Source: Crenothrix polyspora
GTDB lineage: Bacteria; Pseudomonadota; Gammaproteobacteria; Methylococcales; Methylomonadaceae
Assembly: GCF_900163755.1 (NCBI RefSeq)
Contig: NZ_FUKI01000132.1
Coordinates: forward strand, 1-64,000
Direction of reading: 5' to 3'
Length of the DNA stretch: 64,000 bases
Made by a program: the position numbers and the translations under genes. The notes below the pieces were generated by a model. It searched no databases. It was not told the origin of the DNA and saw nothing but the letters and a program-made list of their open reading frames with translations. This document shows positions 1-8,662 of the stretch, one piece after another. The stretch's first letter is position 1. Every line of letters begins with the position of its first letter.

Positions 1-1292
1 TCATCAACTGGTGGATGATGTGCGCCATCTGCATGAATTGGAAATAATTCTTGAGTGCACGGTAACTCTTCCTGGCATACTGGTGTTCCATACCATAGCC
101 GCCATTTTTCAGCGTATTGAAACCTTCATTCTCGATCTTCCATCGCAACCGCCCCGTCCTGCTAGTGTCTGCCACATTACGGGCATGGACAGGCAGGTCG
201 GTGATATGCACAAACCGCGTGGTTTTGGGCGCTTCAGCCGAGGCACCTGGTTTGGTCGGTGCGATAGTTTCTTGGCATTCCAGCCAGTTGAGGTTATGCC
301 CCTTATAATCGATGCCGGTAACCCAATGGAAGACTTGGGTAACCGTGTTGCCGTCAGGGCGGTAACAGATGTCTTTACGCCTGTTCTGGCTTTGCAACGG
401 CTGTAATGCCAAGGCCTCTTGCCAGACACTGGGCAGGTTACCGTCCTTAAAAGTGACACAATAAGACCATTGGTTAGCCTTGCAGATGTCAAAAAAACCT
501 TGGTAAGGGTATAGTCCATCAGCAAGTATCACTATAGGCAGGCGTGGGTAAAGCGCTTTTAGCTTGGCTGCCAGACGCACGAAGGTTTTGCGCTCGCAGT
601 CTTGTTTGTCATATTCGCCCCCTTCAGGATTTTCAATCCATTCACTGGCGATGGAAACACTGAAGCCGGTCGAGGTGATCAAGCGTGCTTCGAGGACAAA
701 ATGGAAGTAGCTTACCTTACCGGTTTTTGAGGTTTTATGTAGGCACTGCTCGTCGCGCCGGTGGTCGTAACTGCCAACACAACTGCCATCAACCGCGATC
801 CGAAACCACTGCCCACGGTAACGGCTACGATGGAAGGTTTTGCGTTGGAGCAGGTTTTGTACCATTTTTTGCTTGAGGTGTTCGATTTGGTCGATGTCCA
901 ATAATTCGATGACATTCTGGACGGAATCACCGTGCGGCATCGCAAAACCGAACAGACGCTTGTAGTTTTTGTGAAACAGAACATCCCCACGGTGCTGGTT
1001 GTATTGGTTACGGGAACCGACCTTGAACAAGAACATCGCCAGGCAGGCGGTCAGGTGGGCGGCCAGTTCATAGTTGGAGGCTTTTTTAGGGCAATCATCC
1101 ACATCCCGCATCCAGCCAAACAGGTCAGGAAAGTGCTGCTGGATGGTCTGGTACATTTCATATACAAGCTGTATTTTCTTTTGTTGCTGGCTGGCAATGG
1201 CTTGTGCTTCGGTCAGGGCTTTGCGTAGTTTAGCTTTTTTTGCACGACGCTGGGCTATAAATTGGGCACGATTTGGCTGGGCGTTTTTTCAT
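1..1292 (-). CDS. IS transposase (DDE type), runs off left edge, start region frameshifted
   Basis: Translating the minus strand gives one continuous frame from about 1288 down to base 1 with no stop. It reads as an IS4-like DDE transposase: an acidic residue in VDGSCVGSYDHR, a second in VILADGLYPYQGF, and a C-terminal WKIENEGFNTLKNGGYGMEH block resembling the Y/W-x-IEN-x-F-K signature of IS4-type enzymes. The frame continues past base 1, so the C-terminus is missing here. The natural-looking ATG at 1290-1292 is followed by six A and lies one frame away from the body; read from it, translation stops after about 20 codons. In the body frame a TGA occurs at 1289-1291, and the first in-frame ATG is at 1154-1156. 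Either translation starts late at 1156 or the copy carries a one-base slip in the A-run and is inactive. Family placement is by motif only; no terminal inverted repeat could be verified. Confidence 0.8.
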
Positions 1293-1366
1293 TAGAAATT
1301 TACAATGCAGAATGGAATGGATGGAAAACTGGCTATTGTCCATCTTGTTGCCGGAAAAATTTAATT

Positions 1367-1594
1367 TCAATGCACGCTAATCGATTGATTTACGTTTAAT
1401 TCTGATACGCTCTGAATTGCTGGTTTAAGCACAGCCATCCAAACGCCAACCCAAATCAACAATAACAGCCCAATAATAAGCACACCGCGCAACGTATCGG
1501 CCAAACCATCAACTAATGGCACTAAGCGCTCAAATAATGCCAATAAGCGTTGTTTTTGTGCTGATGCTGATACGAATGTGTTTTGCTCTGGCAT
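1367..1594 (-). CDS. small single-pass membrane protein, unknown function
   Basis: A 75-residue product if the ATG at 1594 (MPEQNTFVSA) is used; the frame stays open for 19 more codons upstream but those look like non-coding AT-rich sequence. Residues about 35-60 form one strongly hydrophobic helix (GVLIIGLLLLIWVGVWMAVL). The N-terminal part is hydrophilic and would be cytoplasmic or an amphipathic lead-in. I do not recognise a family. It ends about 75 bp from the start of the IS transposase, so its C-terminal tail could have been reshaped by the insertion. It may be a real small gene or the remains of one. Confidence 0.45.
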   Translation of the reverse strand: MPEQNTFVSASAQKQRLLALFERLVPLVDGLADTLRGVLIIGLLLLIWVGVWMAVLKPAIQSVSELNVNQSISVH

Positions 1595-1790
1595 AAAAAA
1601 CCTGTCTGACGTTAAAATTATAAAAATACTGATTTTATTGAATTTTAGCAACGGGCTTACACATCAAAAAATAGCCGTTCTGTTATAGCGTATAGGCATT
1701 CTATTCAGCAAAATTAACTCCTCAATGGAGCGCTGACATTTTTGAATACTCAGGTACAATTAAGCCCCACTCTCGTCAGACCATTAATCT

Positions 1791-4784
1791 ATGAACAACG
1801 ACTTATTTATCTACGATACTGAGCGTTTTAAAAGCATTGCTTTAGACAATGTATTAGAACAGGGACTCTTTTGCTTTACAGAACATTGTGTAATTGCATT
1901 AAATAAACAAGATAATACGTTAATAGCGCAAGTACAAGAGACAAATAACCCGCACACCACACATCACGTAACCTTGTCCAAAGACACAGGCACTAAACTG
2001 AACTTTCAGTGTAGCTGCGATACCCCTAAAAATACCGCTTGTCAACATGCAATTGCCGCACTGCACAGCTATACCGCCTATGATAAACGCTACAAAAATC
2101 TAATCGACACAAGCGCAGCCGCTGCGGTACAAACCTGTATTGAGCAAGGTAATAATGAAGTCAGAACAAAATTAATCAGCGGCAATCTTGGTTTTGGTAC
2201 GTGGCAAGCAACCGCAACTACATTGGGTACACAAGGTTTAGAATCTTACCAAGTACACATTCGCAGCCTAACGAAGCCTTTTAATTATTGCACCTGCCCT
2301 GACCTTAACCTGTATCGCCTAGGTACGTGCAAACACATTGAAGCCGTGCTGCATTATGTACAAAGCAAACCCGACTATAACAATTATCTCGGCGCTGGTA
2401 TTCCTGTTTCCTTTGTCTATATGGCCTGGGAAAACAACAAACCCATTATGCGTTTACATGCACTGAGCAGCATGAGCGACAATCTGTCCAGTATTTGTGC
2501 GGGCTTTTTTGGCCCTAACAAAATTTTTAACGGTAATTTACCAGAAGATTTTTTTCGCTATACTCAGCAAGTACAAGGCAGAGACGACCTGCATATCGGT
2601 GAAGATGCCTTACAATATGCACAACAAAGCGCTAAAAATGCGGCTTACAAAGAGCGTGCTAAACAAATTAACGACGCTATTTTAAACACACACGGCGTAA
2701 TACCCGATATTAAAGCACGCCTACTGCCCTACCAAATTGACGGTGTGGCTTTTTTAGCCACGCACGGGCGAGCATTATTAGCCGACGATACCGGTTTGGG
2801 CAAAACGCTGCAAGCGATTACAGCGGCTTCTTGGCTGGTTAATCATGCCGCTATTAACAAAGTACTGATTGTTTGCCCAGCCTCTTTAACGTTTCAATGG
2901 GCACGAGAAATAAAAAAATTCACCGCCTATACCGTACAAATCATACAAGGTAACGCCGAACAAAGAGCCGTACAGTATCAATCTGATGCGCTATTTTTCA
3001 TTATTAATTATGAATTAGCCATGCGTGATATAACGCTTATCACTGACGACTTTAATGCAGATTTGCTGGTTGTCGATGAGCCGCAACGTACCAAAAACTG
3101 GCGCACCCGCATCACCCCAAAACTAAAACTCATACCCAGTCAATACGTGTTTGTGTTAAGCGGCATAATCGTCGAAAACCGGCTGGACGATCTATACAGT
3201 TTATTGCAACTGGTTGATCCGACAATACTCGCACCTTTTTGGCGCTACTTACTCGATTATCAAATTACCGATGAAACCGGCACAGTGCTGGGGTATCGCG
3301 ATTTAGCCCAATTACTGCACCGCATCGCACCGGTTATGCTACGGCGACAACACCAAACCGTCAGCACACAGTTACTGGAAAAAACTGAAGTCCGACTTGA
3401 TATTCCTCTGGATAAAAAACAACGCGAATTACATGACAGCGGGCTCTCTACTGCCAAGCAACTGGCACAGCTTGCCACACGTCGTACTTTAACCCCTGGC
3501 GAGCAACACCGCTTACTGGCGGCGCTGCAACAAGCACGGATGGCGTGCAATGCAGCAGGCTTAGTTGATAACGAAACACACGGCTCACCTAAATTACATG
3601 AGCTATCGTATTTACTGGAAGATCTCTGCCTACAAAACAACCATAAAACCGTTATTTTTTCGCAATGGGCAGTCATGACCGAAATGGTCGAAGCATTAAC
3701 ACGCCAAATAGGCTTATCGGCGGTACGCCTACACGGTGGTATGAGCAGTGACACACGTACTGACGCTATTAATCGTTTTAAAAATGATGACAGCGTGCAG
3801 GTACTTATTTCTACCGATGCGGGCAGTGTCGGCTTAAATTTAAAATCAGCTACTGTATTGATTAATTTGGATATGCCGTGGAATCCTGCCATTTTGGAGC
3901 AGCGTACAGCCTGCCTACACAGGCCAGGACAAAAAAACACCCTGCAAGTGTTTTTAATGCTGGCCGAAGATTCATACGAGCAGCAGGTCACTAAACTTGT
4001 TAAAAATAAACGGGATTTATTTGATAATGTTATCAGCCCAGAAACCTCCAAAGAGGTCGTAGGGGTTTCTAAAAAAATGTTGCAAACGCTGATTAATACA
4101 CTGATTAGTAATACTGCCGAGTCTAACAAACACCAAAATATAAAACCGTCACATGCGTTAGCAGCGTCAGATACTCAGCATAGCGACACAGGGCAATCAG
4201 AACCAGACCCTCAGCTTCAGCAACTGCTCACCAGTATGCAACTAGTATTTAAATACCGCTTACAATCCGTCGTCGGCTCACCCGAACAGATATTAGTTAT
4301 TGTTAATCCTATCCATAACAGCGACGAAGACACTGTGCGCCAACTATCGAAAGGTGTTGTGCCAATCGCCGTTGTTGACACTAAAACACTTAATAGCTTA
4401 AAGGGCTTAGAAGCCTGCTCTACACTGGCAACTTTGCCGGTATTGTATAAGCAAAGCCTTACCACAACAATCAACCCACTCACACAGATGGCTGAAGCTA
4501 AGCTGCATTCAGCTGAAACTTTACTGGCGCAACACTGTGTAGCAGGGGTGTTAGATTTAATCGCTTCCGCCATGCTCTTACAAGCAGCTGCTATAGCAGG
4601 GCAGTTTCAAGCACCCGCAATAGATACCGTAACCGTTTGGTTACATAACGAAATACTACCACAGCAATTACTCACACCCGCCCAAGCGGATGCCATTATC
4701 CGCGTGGTGTCTTTACTGCAAAGCCCAGATGTACCATTGAGTTTAATTGAGCAGGCTATTACAGACGCAAGATTATTCTGTTAA
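1791..4784 (+). CDS. SWIM zinc finger-containing SNF2-family helicase-like ATPase, with altered motifs
   Basis: 997 residues. Two SWIM-type zinc motifs come first: C-S-C...C-Q-H near residues 74-86 and C-T-C...C-K-H near 167-183. An SNF2/SWI2 motor follows, with Walker A DDTGLGKT (~332), motif II DEPQ (~429), motif III-like SGIIVENRL (~457) and a C-terminal lobe with STDAGSVGLNL and motif VI QRTACLHRPGQ (~703). Family members usually have DEAH or DEAQ, SGTPIEN, and Q-x4-R-x2-R-x-G-Q in motif VI. Here the Ala of DEAQ is Pro, TP is II, and the first arginine of motif VI is Cys. A poorly conserved tail of about 250 residues follows. The protein would act on DNA or protein-DNA complexes in the cytoplasm, but the motif changes suggest reduced or altered ATPase coupling. 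It stands alone, with no restriction or methylase partner. No clear Shine-Dalgarno precedes the ATG. Confidence 0.85.
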   Translation: MNNDLFIYDTERFKSIALDNVLEQGLFCFTEHCVIALNKQDNTLIAQVQETNNPHTTHHVTLSKDTGTKLNFQCSCDTPKNTACQHAIAALHSYTAYDKRYKNLIDTSAAAAVQTCIEQGNNEVRTKLISGNLGFGTWQATATTLGTQGLESYQVHIRSLTKPFNYCTCPDLNLYRLGTCKHIEAVLHYVQSKPDYNNYLGAGIPVSFVYMAWENNKPIMRLHALSSMSDNLSSICAGFFGPNKIFNGNLPEDFFRYTQQVQGRDDLHIGEDALQYAQQSAKNAAYKERAKQINDAILNTHGVIPDIKARLLPYQIDGVAFLATHGRALLADDTGLGKTLQAITAASWLVNHAAINKVLIVCPASLTFQWAREIKKFTAYTVQIIQGNAEQRAVQYQSDALFFIINYELAMRDITLITDDFNADLLVVDEPQRTKNWRTRITPKLKLIPSQYVFVLSGIIVENRLDDLYSLLQLVDPTILAPFWRYLLDYQITDETGTVLGYRDLAQLLHRIAPVMLRRQHQTVSTQLLEKTEVRLDIPLDKKQRELHDSGLSTAKQLAQLATRRTLTPGEQHRLLAALQQARMACNAAGLVDNETHGSPKLHELSYLLEDLCLQNNHKTVIFSQWAVMTEMVEALTRQIGLSAVRLHGGMSSDTRTDAINRFKNDDSVQVLISTDAGSVGLNLKSATVLINLDMPWNPAILEQRTACLHRPGQKNTLQVFLMLAEDSYEQQVTKLVKNKRDLFDNVISPETSKEVVGVSKKMLQTLINTLISNTAESNKHQNIKPSHALAASDTQHSDTGQSEPDPQLQQLLTSMQLVFKYRLQSVVGSPEQILVIVNPIHNSDEDTVRQLSKGVVPIAVVDTKTLNSLKGLEACSTLATLPVLYKQSLTTTINPLTQMAEAKLHSAETLLAQHCVAGVLDLIASAMLLQAAAIAGQFQAPAIDTVTVWLHNEILPQQLLTPAQADAIIRVVSLLQSPDVPLSLIEQAITDARLFC

Positions 4785-5044
4785 TGGTGCTACGATGAAA
4801 ACACTCTGCCGATAATTGTCACCTATTAACAAAAACAGTTCCCTGTTAGCAAGAAAACACGTTAATTTAAACCAACCCAAAACGCTAAACTACTAAAAAA
4901 AACAACTGTTGCTAAAAAATCAATACCACCTCAAAAAATTCGCACTAATAAAAATACAATACTTATCAAATAATTAAAATCAAAAATAAGATTTATTTTT
5001 CCAAAACAGCGATCATCTCAGCCAATTTAGCAAAAAACACAACA
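4785..5044. other. AT-rich intergenic stretch upstream of the PEP-CTERM gene
   Basis: About 260 bases of A/T-rich DNA after the SNF2-like gene. I see no coding frame of note and no terminator hairpin. If an activator-binding site for the sigma-54-like promoter at 5045 exists, it should lie here, but I could not identify one. Confidence 0.4.
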
Positions 5045-5060
5045 TGGCATGAATTATGCT
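5045..5060 (+). promoter_or_regulatory. putative sigma-54 (-24/-12) promoter
   Basis: TGGCATGAATTATGCT matches the sigma-54 consensus TGGCACGN4TTGCW at 9 of the 11 specified bases, ignoring the degenerate last position, which also fits. GG and GC are exactly ten bases apart, the spacing RpoN requires. It sits about 110 bp before the PEP-CTERM gene start. In PEP-CTERM/exosortase bacteria, such genes are known to be controlled by the PrsK/PrsR two-component system with RpoN, which makes this match more believable than its sequence alone would. Confidence 0.6.
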
Positions 5061-5117
5061 TTGTACATTTTTAAGAATATGGACTATCTGTCATTCACAT
5101 AGGTGTTTGACCATAAG

Positions 5118-5137
5118 AGTTCACGACACCGTGAACT
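5118..5137. promoter_or_regulatory. 8-4-8 perfect inverted repeat in the leader of the PEP-CTERM gene
   Basis: AGTTCACG-ACAC-CGTGAACT is a perfect eight-base palindrome with a four-base spacer. It ends about 31 bases before the ATG at 5169 and lies downstream of the sigma-54-like element. It could be an operator or, once transcribed, a leader hairpin. No T-run follows, so a simple terminator is unlikely. Confidence 0.45.
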
Positions 5138-5168
5138 GAGTTAACTACATTTTAAAATGGTATTTATT

Positions 5169-5906
5169 ATGAACAAAAAAATGCTTTTTCCCATTTTTTG
5201 CTCAGCAATGCTAGGATTTAGCACGGCTAACGCTGGCTACATTACTATTTCTGATACAACAGGCAATAATGTTATGAAAAATGCGTACAATTTGGATTCG
5301 GCGTTTAATAAAAACGCCGATAACACTATTGGCAAACCTAACAATGGCAAAGACACGAATATCTCTGAGTCTTTTTTTCATTCATCCGTCATTGCAATTA
5401 CTGAAAAAGATAACAGCAGTTTGGATTGGTATTCATTCAACGTCACCGCATCAAATAAAAATCCTATACAAGCCTATTTTGATATAGATCAAACCTCGTC
5501 TAGTCTGGATTCTTTTATAAAACTATATAACTCTTTTGAGAAGGAAATTGATTCTAATAACGATCACGAAGCAACCGATCCAGGCTCGCTTTATACCGGC
5601 ACCTTCAAGGCACATAATGGCAAGGATTCTTTTATAAGTTACACTTTTAAAGCCACAGGTTTGTATTATTTATCCATTGGCAATGCCGTTAACCCACCAA
5701 ATGATAAGCGCAATATCTTTTATCAAAATCCACTTAGCACCGGCCAAAACTACACTTTACATGTGTCGCTATCAGACAATATAGCCGTTAATAATCAACA
5801 ATCTAATGTGCCAACACCGCCTGCGACATTACTGTTTGGCTCAGGTCTTATAGGATTTATGGGCATGTATCGTCAGAAAATTTTCGCAACCACTTTAACA
5901 GCATAA
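5169..5906 (+). CDS. PEP-CTERM sorting-domain secreted protein
   Basis: A 245-residue secreted protein. The start is set at the ATG of MNKKMLFPIFCSAMLGF, which begins a typical signal peptide ending near TANAG; the four upstream in-frame codons add nothing. The middle resembles bacterial pre-peptidase C-terminal-like beta-sandwich domains (DSFIKLYNSF, then YTFKATGLYYLSIGN). The C-terminus carries a PEP-CTERM-type sorting signal: VPTPP, a hydrophobic helix (ATLLFGSGLIGFMGMY) and a basic cluster beginning RQK. The usual motif is VPEP, so the signal is slightly divergent, and nine residues follow RQK. Such proteins are cut by an exosortase and delivered to the envelope or matrix in exopolysaccharide-producing bacteria, consistent with the eps locus at 29-52 kb. 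No exosortase gene is in the window. A sigma-54-like promoter and a palindrome precede it. Confidence 0.82.
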   Translation: MNKKMLFPIFCSAMLGFSTANAGYITISDTTGNNVMKNAYNLDSAFNKNADNTIGKPNNGKDTNISESFFHSSVIAITEKDNSSLDWYSFNVTASNKNPIQAYFDIDQTSSSLDSFIKLYNSFEKEIDSNNDHEATDPGSLYTGTFKAHNGKDSFISYTFKATGLYYLSIGNAVNPPNDKRNIFYQNPLSTGQNYTLHVSLSDNIAVNNQQSNVPTPPATLLFGSGLIGFMGMYRQKIFATTLTA

Positions 5907-5917
5907 GTCTAAAACCA

Positions 5918-5945
5918 AATCGCCTTCGCTATAACGAGGGCGATT
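5918..5945. terminator. bidirectional terminator-like hairpin
   Basis: AATCGCCTTCG pairs with CGAGGGCGATT across a six-base loop, giving an 11-bp stem with one G-T pair. It lies between the convergent PEP-CTERM gene and ybdD. The T content after the stem is modest on both strands. Confidence 0.65.
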
Positions 5946-5958
5946 CTTAATTAAATCA

Positions 5959-6156
5959 TTAACAACAGCGTTTAACACCCGTCCATTTTTCATCTTGCCA
6001 TTGCTTAAAAAAATCCGCCTTAGTTAACGCGGGATGACAAGCGCCTTCCGCATGCCGCTGATGGTATTGTGCGTAATGCTGCAAATAACGTTCATACGCA
6101 TCATCGCCAGACAATTGGCGCACGGTTTGCCAAACGGCTTTGATTTTAACGTGCAT
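5959..6156 (-). CDS. ybdD: YbdD/YjiX family protein, partner of CstA
   Basis: A 65-residue protein with the family pattern: an N-terminal amphipathic stretch (WQTVRQLSGDDAYERYL), H-x2-H within YAQYHQRHAEG, and a tail ending in two cysteines. Its ATG overlaps the last base of the cstA stop codon (TAATG), so the two are translationally coupled. YbdD/YjiX proteins are found immediately downstream of CstA/BtsT transporters in many proteobacteria and are thought to act with them; their exact role is not settled. Length is normal for the family. Confidence 0.9.
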   Translation of the reverse strand: MHVKIKAVWQTVRQLSGDDAYERYLQHYAQYHQRHAEGACHPALTKADFFKQWQDEKWTGVKRCC

Positions 6157-8225
6157 TAATGCCCCACTTGCTCTTCAGCCAATTGTGTTAGCACATAAGG
6201 CGATTCTGTCAGCGGCAATACCGGCTTACCTGCCACGTAGCGCATACACATACGCAACATATCAAACACAATCAACCACAATAAGCAGATAAAAAACAGC
6301 GTAATACCGGCATCCAGATGCAGGTTAAAAATCAACTTCGGTGCAGCAGCGGCTTTGTCCACCGGCAATGTACCCAACGCCAGTTTATTGGCTAAATCAT
6401 TAGCCCCTGCTAAAAAGCCAATGCGCACATCGTCACTGAACAATTTTTGCCAGGCGGCGGTACTGGTGATAATCACCAGCCACAACAACGGTGTGCCGGT
6501 AATCCAGGCAAAGCGTAATTTACCCGATTTCACCAAAATACCGGTCGCCACCGACAAGGCAATCGCCGCCAACATCTGGTTGGCAATACCAAACAACGGC
6601 CACAAGATATTCACCCCACCGTTGGGGTCAATCACACCGATGTACAGAAAATAACCCCAGCCCATAACAACGATAGCACTGGTCAGCACCACCGACGGCA
6701 GCCACGAGGTTTCGCCCATTTTTGGCCAGATATTACCAAGCATATCCTGCAACATAAAACGCCCCACTCGCGTACCGGCATCCAGCGTAGTCAGGATAAA
6801 AATTGCCTCAAACATAATGGCAAAGTGATACCAAAGCGCCAGCATGCTTTCACCAAAGGCACTGCCAAAAATACTCGCCATGCCCACCGCTAATGAGGGC
6901 GCACCGCCGGTGCGGGCAAATAAGGTTGCCTCGCCCATTTGCCGTGCCAAGTTTTGCATTTGTTCAACCGTTACCGGATAACCCCAAGACGAAATTTTAG
7001 CTACGGCATCCGCCGCGTCTGCACCGACTATACCTGCCGAACTGTTGATGGCAAAAAACACACCCGGGTCTAAAACGGTCGCCGCCACCATCGCCATAAT
7101 GGCCACGAAAGATTCCAGTAACATGCCGCCGTAACCAATCATCACAATGTCGCGTTCGTTGCTGAGCAATTTCGGGGTCGTGCCCGATGCAATCAAGGCA
7201 TGAAAACCAGAAATCGCGCCGCAGGCGATAGTAATAAATACAAACGGAAACAACTTGCCGCCAAAGATCGGTCCCGTGCCATCAATAAACGGGGTAATGG
7301 CGGGCATTTTCACATCGGGCCTGAGTAAAATTATCGCCACCGCCAACAGGGTAATCGTGCCCAACTTCATGTAAGTCGATAAGTAATCACGCGGCGCTAA
7401 TAACAACCATACCGGAAATATCGCCGCCGCCAAACCGTAAGCCATCACCGCAAAGGCCAACGGTAAGCTATCGTGGTCAAACCAGCCGCGCAAACTTGGG
7501 TTGGTGTCTATCCAACCGCCAGCCCCCACTGACAGCAATAATAAAACCACCCCGATGAGGGATGCTTCCAATACACAACCTGGGCGCAAAAAACGCATAT
7601 AAATGCCGACCAACATGGCTATCGGTATGGTCGCTGACACAGTAAACGTCGCCCACGGGCTGTGCTTCATGGCATTCACCACCACCAAGCCCAATACCGC
7701 AATCAGGATAATCATAATGGTAAACGTGCCAATTAACGCCGCCGTACCACCAATGCGGCCAATCTCATCACGCGCCATTTGGCCAAGGCTTCGGGCATCG
7801 CGACGAGTGGATATAAACAAGGTAACCATGTCCTGCACGCAGCCGCCCAGCACTGCACCAAACAATATCCACAACGTGCCTGGTAAATAACCGAATTGCG
7901 CCGCCAGCGTAGGCCCAACCAGTGGGCCTGGTCCTGCAATGGCGGCAAAGTGGTGGCCAAACACCACCCATTTGTTGGTCGGCATAAAATCGCGACCATT
8001 ATCCAGGCGCTCAGCCGGTGTGGCGCGGGTGTCATCCACCATGAGTACCGTGGCGGCTATCCATGCCGCATAAAACCGGTACGCCAGTGCGTATACGCAC
8101 AAGGCGGCGGTGATAAACCACAACGCGTTAATGTGCTCACCGCGATTGAGCGCAATGCCGCCCACCGCTGCCGCACCTAAAATGGCTACTAATAGCCAGA
8201 TTGCATTTTTTGTTATGCTGTTCAT
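6156..8225 (-). CDS. cstA: CstA-family carbon starvation/peptide or pyruvate transporter
   Basis: 689 residues with many hydrophobic helices along the whole length (about 16). Family hallmarks include GHHFAAIAGPGPLVGPTLAA near residue 90, GCVQDMVTLFIS soon after, and SGFHALIASGTTPK in the middle. CstA/BtsT proteins import peptides or pyruvate across the inner membrane. It forms an operon with ybdD, and AGG lies 8 bases before the ATG. In a methanotroph-like host it might recover excreted organic acids, but that is inference. Full length, no damage seen. Confidence 0.95.
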   Translation of the reverse strand: MNSITKNAIWLLVAILGAAAVGGIALNRGEHINALWFITAALCVYALAYRFYAAWIAATVLMVDDTRATPAERLDNGRDFMPTNKWVVFGHHFAAIAGPGPLVGPTLAAQFGYLPGTLWILFGAVLGGCVQDMVTLFISTRRDARSLGQMARDEIGRIGGTAALIGTFTIMIILIAVLGLVVVNAMKHSPWATFTVSATIPIAMLVGIYMRFLRPGCVLEASLIGVVLLLLSVGAGGWIDTNPSLRGWFDHDSLPLAFAVMAYGLAAAIFPVWLLLAPRDYLSTYMKLGTITLLAVAIILLRPDVKMPAITPFIDGTGPIFGGKLFPFVFITIACGAISGFHALIASGTTPKLLSNERDIVMIGYGGMLLESFVAIMAMVAATVLDPGVFFAINSSAGIVGADAADAVAKISSWGYPVTVEQMQNLARQMGEATLFARTGGAPSLAVGMASIFGSAFGESMLALWYHFAIMFEAIFILTTLDAGTRVGRFMLQDMLGNIWPKMGETSWLPSVVLTSAIVVMGWGYFLYIGVIDPNGGVNILWPLFGIANQMLAAIALSVATGILVKSGKLRFAWITGTPLLWLVIITSTAAWQKLFSDDVRIGFLAGANDLANKLALGTLPVDKAAAAPKLIFNLHLDAGITLFFICLLWLIVFDMLRMCMRYVAGKPVLPLTESPYVLTQLAEEQVGH

Positions 8226-8418
8226 TATTAATACCTGTTATTCAAGCCGCTGCGCCCACTTTTGTTATTATTACCGGGTGCTGACACACGCTACATTGTC
8301 ATACAGACTTAATAGCCTGTCGATCAATTGCTAAACAGTGGGATAATTTAAGATCTGTTACCAGCCTGTTAGCATTATGGTTGAAAATAACCAACTACAT
8401 GCTGAATAAGCACAAATG
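8226..8418. other. upstream region of cstA; possible start of a small rightward transcript
   Basis: Non-coding on inspection. It must hold the leftward cstA promoter. On the plus strand it ends in a strong terminator (8419-8449) with no annotated gene in front of it, so an untranslated small RNA starting here is possible but unproven. Confidence 0.3.
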
Positions 8419-8449
8419 CCTGACTTTTCATGCTGAAAGTCAGGTTTTT
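8419..8449 (+). terminator. orphan intrinsic terminator on the plus strand
   Basis: CCTGACTTT pairs perfectly with AAAGTCAGG across an eight-base loop and is followed by five T. It points rightward, while both flanking genes (cstA and the TPR gene) are leftward, so it terminates no known gene. Confidence 0.7.
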
Positions 8450-8549
8450 GGGGATTAAATTAATAATATCGGTGTAAAGATGCAAGGTGCTACATCCCTA
8501 CCGCATGTGATTACGGACATAAAACGCGACAAAAAATAATGCTACTGAA

Positions 8550-8587
8550 GTAGGTTGGCCTGACTGCTGTTTGGCAACCCAACCTAC
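8550..8587. repeat. short palindrome GTAGGTTGG...CCAACCTAC
   Basis: A perfect 9-bp inverted repeat with a 20-base interior that also contains a GCC/GGC pair. The outer arms match the ends of the longer GTTGGGG palindromes at 28882 and 52628, but the interior differs. It is about 75 bp past the end of the TPR gene and could serve as its transcription end. Confidence 0.5.
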
Positions 8588-8662
8588 AACAGCGTGTCCG
8601 CGCTCAAGTTAATAGCCCTGTATTTGATGTGTTGGTGCGTGTTTAATGCGGACAGTGCAAGA

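Noticed and set aside
1284-1292. Programmed -1 frameshift at A6C in the transposase start
   Set aside because: The heptamer is not phased as A AAA AAC in the ATG frame, and the body lies in the +1 frame, so a classic -1 slip would not restore it.
3260-4129. A 289-codon leftward ORF inside the SNF2-like gene
   Set aside because: It is the antisense shadow of a well-supported gene, with serine/cysteine-rich composition and no motifs.
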